7,177 bases of DNA from an uncultured Bacteroidota bacterium. GTDB lineage: Bacteria > Bacteroidota > Bacteroidia > Chitinophagales > Chitinophagaceae. Where the stretch lies: the NCBI GenBank assembly GCA_903913355.1, contig CAIWKU010000315.1, positions 1 to 7,177 on the forward strand, given 5' to 3'. Positions 5,164-7,177 of this stretch are shown piece by piece. A program made the translations under genes and the position numbers. The number at the start of each line of letters is the position of its first letter. Within the stretch, counting starts at the first letter, position 1. The notes beneath the pieces are model-generated. The model did no database searches. It saw nothing but the letters and a program-made list of their open reading frames with translations, and had not been told where the DNA came from.

Positions 5164-6519
5164 ATGAAAAAAACGGTACCTGCTATATTATTGCTGGTAA
5201 GCCTTTTTTGGAACATGGGCTGTTCTAAGAATCATTATGATACACCATTGCAGGGGAAACCCGCTTTTATTAAGGATACAAGTGCTTTATTATTTAAATT
5301 GATTCCACTGGCTGCCAATCATATTAAAATCCAGTTCTTATATCCCCATGCAAGAACCTTGCAAAAACTGATATTCAAGAAAGATACAACGGTTTTAGGT
5401 TCTTATTCCATTGGCACCGGTGGCAATAATTCATATACGGCAGAGATTAATTTTCCATTTGATAGTACCAAACAATATACCATACAGGTTCAGACCAATG
5501 CAGTATCTGACACTATTTACCAATATACACTTCCTACCTATTCACCGGTATTCCGCAGTGCCTACCATTACCAAAAGATACTTTCCCTTAACCAAAGTAT
5601 GGGAGTAAATGGGATGGATATTAGTCCTTCAAGAAATTATCTGTTTATCACAGATGATAGTTCCAATATATTAATCACTAAAAGAGTTTCCTTACAGACC
5701 TATGCAGTAGATACCGTTAGTACCCGTTTATATACTTTTCCCGTAAGGGCTGTTTCGGATTCTGAATTATTGGTACAATATGGCACTTATCAAAACCGCT
5801 TGCTGGGCTATGACAGCATGGCCCTGATGCGTTATAATATACGTACTACACAAAGCCAGTTTATTGACTGGACATCCAATAATTATGGGCGTATTTCCCG
5901 GATAAAGAATAACCGTGTGCTGATTACCGCCCCCAATCCTATCTCAAATGGAGGATTTACTTCTCTGAATAACCTTAGTGACGGATCTAAAGTAACCTAT
6001 ACTGCTAACCAGATATACTTTCCGCAGATACGGGAAGCCAATTTTGAGGCGATTTATAATAATAATTTTCTGGTAAATCCAATATCCGGCTCATTTGTTG
6101 CCTTATTACCCAATACTGCCACTGAGGGAATAGAGTTTTTTGACAGTACTAGCCAATATACCGTCACTTCCCATTACCTGGTTGATAATGTAAGTTCCGC
6201 TTCCTACATATACACAGGTTATATAGCCGTTTACAGTAATCTTAACAAAGTATACCAAAGCGAATCCCTTACTGGAAGGGTATTTTATATACCCAGGGCG
6301 CAGCAAATAAAAAATAATACCCTACTATTTTACCAGTATTTTGACTATGATACGGCTTATCATACCGATGGATATTATAGCCTCAACCTGGCTACCAAGA
6401 ATGTAACCTTATTGCAATCTGATAATAGTTCCCCTTATTATACCATAGATTTCCTGTTTGACGATACCCATATTTACTCAGTAAGATATGACGGTGTATA
6501 TGTATTGGTAAAGCAATAG
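5164..6519 (+). CDS. Lipoprotein with probable beta-propeller body, function unknown
   Basis: This 451-residue envelope protein starts MKKTVPAILLLVSLF and has a lipobox-type end NMGC, so Cys20 is the likely lipidated residue. The mature start SKNHYD has no strong acidic surface-export signal, so outer-membrane sorting is likely but the side is unclear. Residues about 40-125 read as alternating beta-strands of an Ig-like sandwich. From about 150 on, short strands separated by polar turns, including MDISPSRNYLFITDD (151-165), recall YVTN/WD40-like propeller blades. It is rich in Tyr, Ser, Thr and Asn, typical of exported Bacteroidota proteins. No catalytic motif was recognised. The ATG at 5164 begins the signal peptide directly, and no earlier in-frame start is needed. 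It is spaced about 300 bp from the upstream gene and 107 bp from the downstream one, so it is probably transcribed alone. The fold is inferred by eye. Confidence 0.8.
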   Translation: MKKTVPAILLLVSLFWNMGCSKNHYDTPLQGKPAFIKDTSALLFKLIPLAANHIKIQFLYPHARTLQKLIFKKDTTVLGSYSIGTGGNNSYTAEINFPFDSTKQYTIQVQTNAVSDTIYQYTLPTYSPVFRSAYHYQKILSLNQSMGVNGMDISPSRNYLFITDDSSNILITKRVSLQTYAVDTVSTRLYTFPVRAVSDSELLVQYGTYQNRLLGYDSMALMRYNIRTTQSQFIDWTSNNYGRISRIKNNRVLITAPNPISNGGFTSLNNLSDGSKVTYTANQIYFPQIREANFEAIYNNNFLVNPISGSFVALLPNTATEGIEFFDSTSQYTVTSHYLVDNVSSASYIYTGYIAVYSNLNKVYQSESLTGRVFYIPRAQQIKNNTLLFYQYFDYDTAYHTDGYYSLNLATKNVTLLQSDNSSPYYTIDFLFDDTHIYSVRYDGVYVLVKQ

Positions 6520-6626
6520 CCCATTTACAGGGTCGTGGATATTTTTGGGTATAAATTCTGCATTACAGAACCCAACTTGTTCGTATATTGTAGCATCAAC
6601 TAACTAACCATTTAAAATTTTCTACT

Positions 6627-7022
6627 ATGGCAAAAGCAAAAAAAGCTGCCCCAAAAAAAGCAGCTAAAAAAGCAGCTCCTAAAAAGGCAGTAAAAAAAGC
6701 AGCTCCTAAAAAAGCAGCTAAAAAAGCAGCGCCCAAAAAAGCAGTAAAAAAAGCAGCTCCTAAAAAAGCAAAAAGAAAACCCAATGCGGCATTTATGGCC
6801 CCACTTACTATCAGCAGTTCACTCGCAGCAGTAATTGGAAGCAAACCATTACCTCGTACAGAAGTGATCAAAAAAATCTGGGATTATATCAAGAAAAATA
6901 ATCTACAGGATAAGAAAGATCGCAGATCCATCAATGCAGATGCAAAGCTGAAAGAAGTTTTTGGAAAAGCACAGGTTACTATGTTTGAACTGGCAAAAAT
7001 TCTCAGCAAACACCTGAAATAG
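6627..7022 (+). CDS. SWIB-domain protein with histone H1-like Lys/Ala/Pro N-terminal repeats
   Basis: The protein has 131 residues in two parts. Residues 5-49 are five 9-residue units of KKAAPKKA followed by A, V, A, V and K in turn, a strongly basic, disordered tail like histone H1 or bacterial H1-like proteins, expected to bind DNA without sequence specificity. Residues about 56-131 form a complete SWIB/MDM2-type domain: PLTISSSLAAVIG (59-71), the PRTEVIKKIWDYIKKNNLQD core (76-95), the DAKLKEVFG segment (105-113) and MFELAKILSKHL (119-130). SWIB domains are known from eukaryotic chromatin remodellers and occur in Chlamydiae and Bacteroidota. A nucleoid-associated role is likely but inferred. 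It stands alone, with its own terminator downstream. The ATG at 6627 gives the conserved MAKAKK start. The repeat DNA is nearly identical between units, so length variation between strains is likely. Confidence 0.92.
   Translation: MAKAKKAAPKKAAKKAAPKKAVKKAAPKKAAKKAAPKKAVKKAAPKKAKRKPNAAFMAPLTISSSLAAVIGSKPLPRTEVIKKIWDYIKKNNLQDKKDRRSINADAKLKEVFGKAQVTMFELAKILSKHLK
6639..6773 (+). repeat. Five in-frame 27-bp tandem repeats encoding the H1-like tail
   Basis: Five adjacent 27-bp units each begin AAAAAAGC and encode KKAAPKKA plus one variable residue. The last residue alternates Ala, Val, Ala, Val, then Lys, so there is a 54-bp higher-order period. This suggests duplication of a two-unit block. The poly-A runs make slippage or recombination likely. 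Confidence 0.95.
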
Positions 7023-7030
7023 TTTTGGCG

Positions 7031-7095
7031 AGGGTTAATCATTGATTATCAGAAAAGAGTTTATTTATTTTCATAATTCTTGATTAACCCTTTTT
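7031..7095 (+). terminator. Probable intrinsic terminator after the SWIB gene
   Basis: A perfect 11-bp stem, AGGGTTAATCA (7031-7041) with TGATTAACCCT (7081-7091), starts 8 nt after the stop codon and is followed by TTTTT (7091-7095). The loop is long (39 nt), but an inner ATTAT/ATAAT pairing (7045-7049 with 7073-7077) can extend the hairpin. The T-run lies only on the plus-strand downstream side, which fixes the direction. Confidence 0.75.
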
Positions 7096-7177
7096 ATTTC
7101 ATTTCTTCTATATCTCCACTTTACAGTTGTTTGAGAAAGATGAACGCAATCTTAATCTATTAACAACCAGGTCTCGG
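7096..7177. other. Window end without recognisable gene
   Basis: The last 82 bases follow the terminator and contain no supported feature. Short open frames on either strand are too brief to judge. Confidence 0.4.

Noticed and set aside
6596..6871. Open frame on the minus strand opposite the SWIB gene, rich in Ala, Phe and Gly
   Set aside because: It is the antisense reading of the Lys/Ala/Pro tandem repeats; the plus strand encodes a recognised SWIB domain.
7098..7177. Possible C-terminus of a minus-strand gene entering from the right edge
   Set aside because: Only about 22 codons are open, with no recognisable motif and no terminator oriented for the minus strand.
1..7177. CRISPR array, insertion sequence, tRNA or rRNA
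   Set aside because: No regularly spaced direct repeats other than the coding 27-bp units, no transposase, and no cloverleaf or rRNA-like sequence was seen on either strand.

Overview
The window looks like chromosomal DNA of a Bacteroidota bacterium, probably of the Chitinophagaceae type. It is AT-rich, Shine-Dalgarno motifs are weak or absent, and it carries a lipoprotein and a secreted protein of Bacteroidota style. It also has a SWIB-domain protein with a histone-H1-like Lys/Ala/Pro tail, which is familiar in that phylum. The lineage is inferred from style; no marker gene is present.

Left part (1-4006, all on the minus strand): a gas-sensing two-component locus. In transcription order it holds an aldo/keto reductase of YdbC/PdxI type (4006-3125), a stand-alone receiver-domain response regulator (about 2934-2512), an NtrC-type sigma-54 activator with a receiver domain (2345-999), an H-NOX haem nitric-oxide sensor (833-291), and, 2 nt further on, the first 96 codons of a protein with an HNOBA domain (288 to beyond position 1). 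The HNOBA protein is probably the sensor kinase partner of H-NOX, but its catalytic part lies outside the window. The likely logic is NO bound to H-NOX, then modulation of the kinase, then phosphorylation of one or both regulators, then transcription.

The most interesting signal is a 17-bp inverted repeat, TTTCC-N7-GGAAA. It occurs at 950-966, 2450-2466 and 3025-3041, with a near-perfect fourth copy at 4035-4051. Each copy lies in the intergenic space upstream of one of the four minus-strand transcription units (H-NOX, activator, receiver, reductase), and I found no copy inside a gene. This looks like the operator or enhancer of the locus, most simply bound by the NtrC-type regulator itself, making the cluster a self-controlled regulon that includes the reductase. 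Two promoters also share a TTGGYAYGG motif resembling a sigma-54 -24 box, and a second short palindrome, TTGATTATCAA.

Right part (4153-7177, plus strand): a secreted protein of unknown function with an apparent internal duplication (4153-4866), a lipoprotein with a probable beta-propeller body (5164-6519), and a small DNA-binding-type protein joining five 9-residue H1-like repeats to a SWIB domain (6627-7022), followed by a long-looped terminator hairpin. These genes have no visible functional link to the sensing locus.
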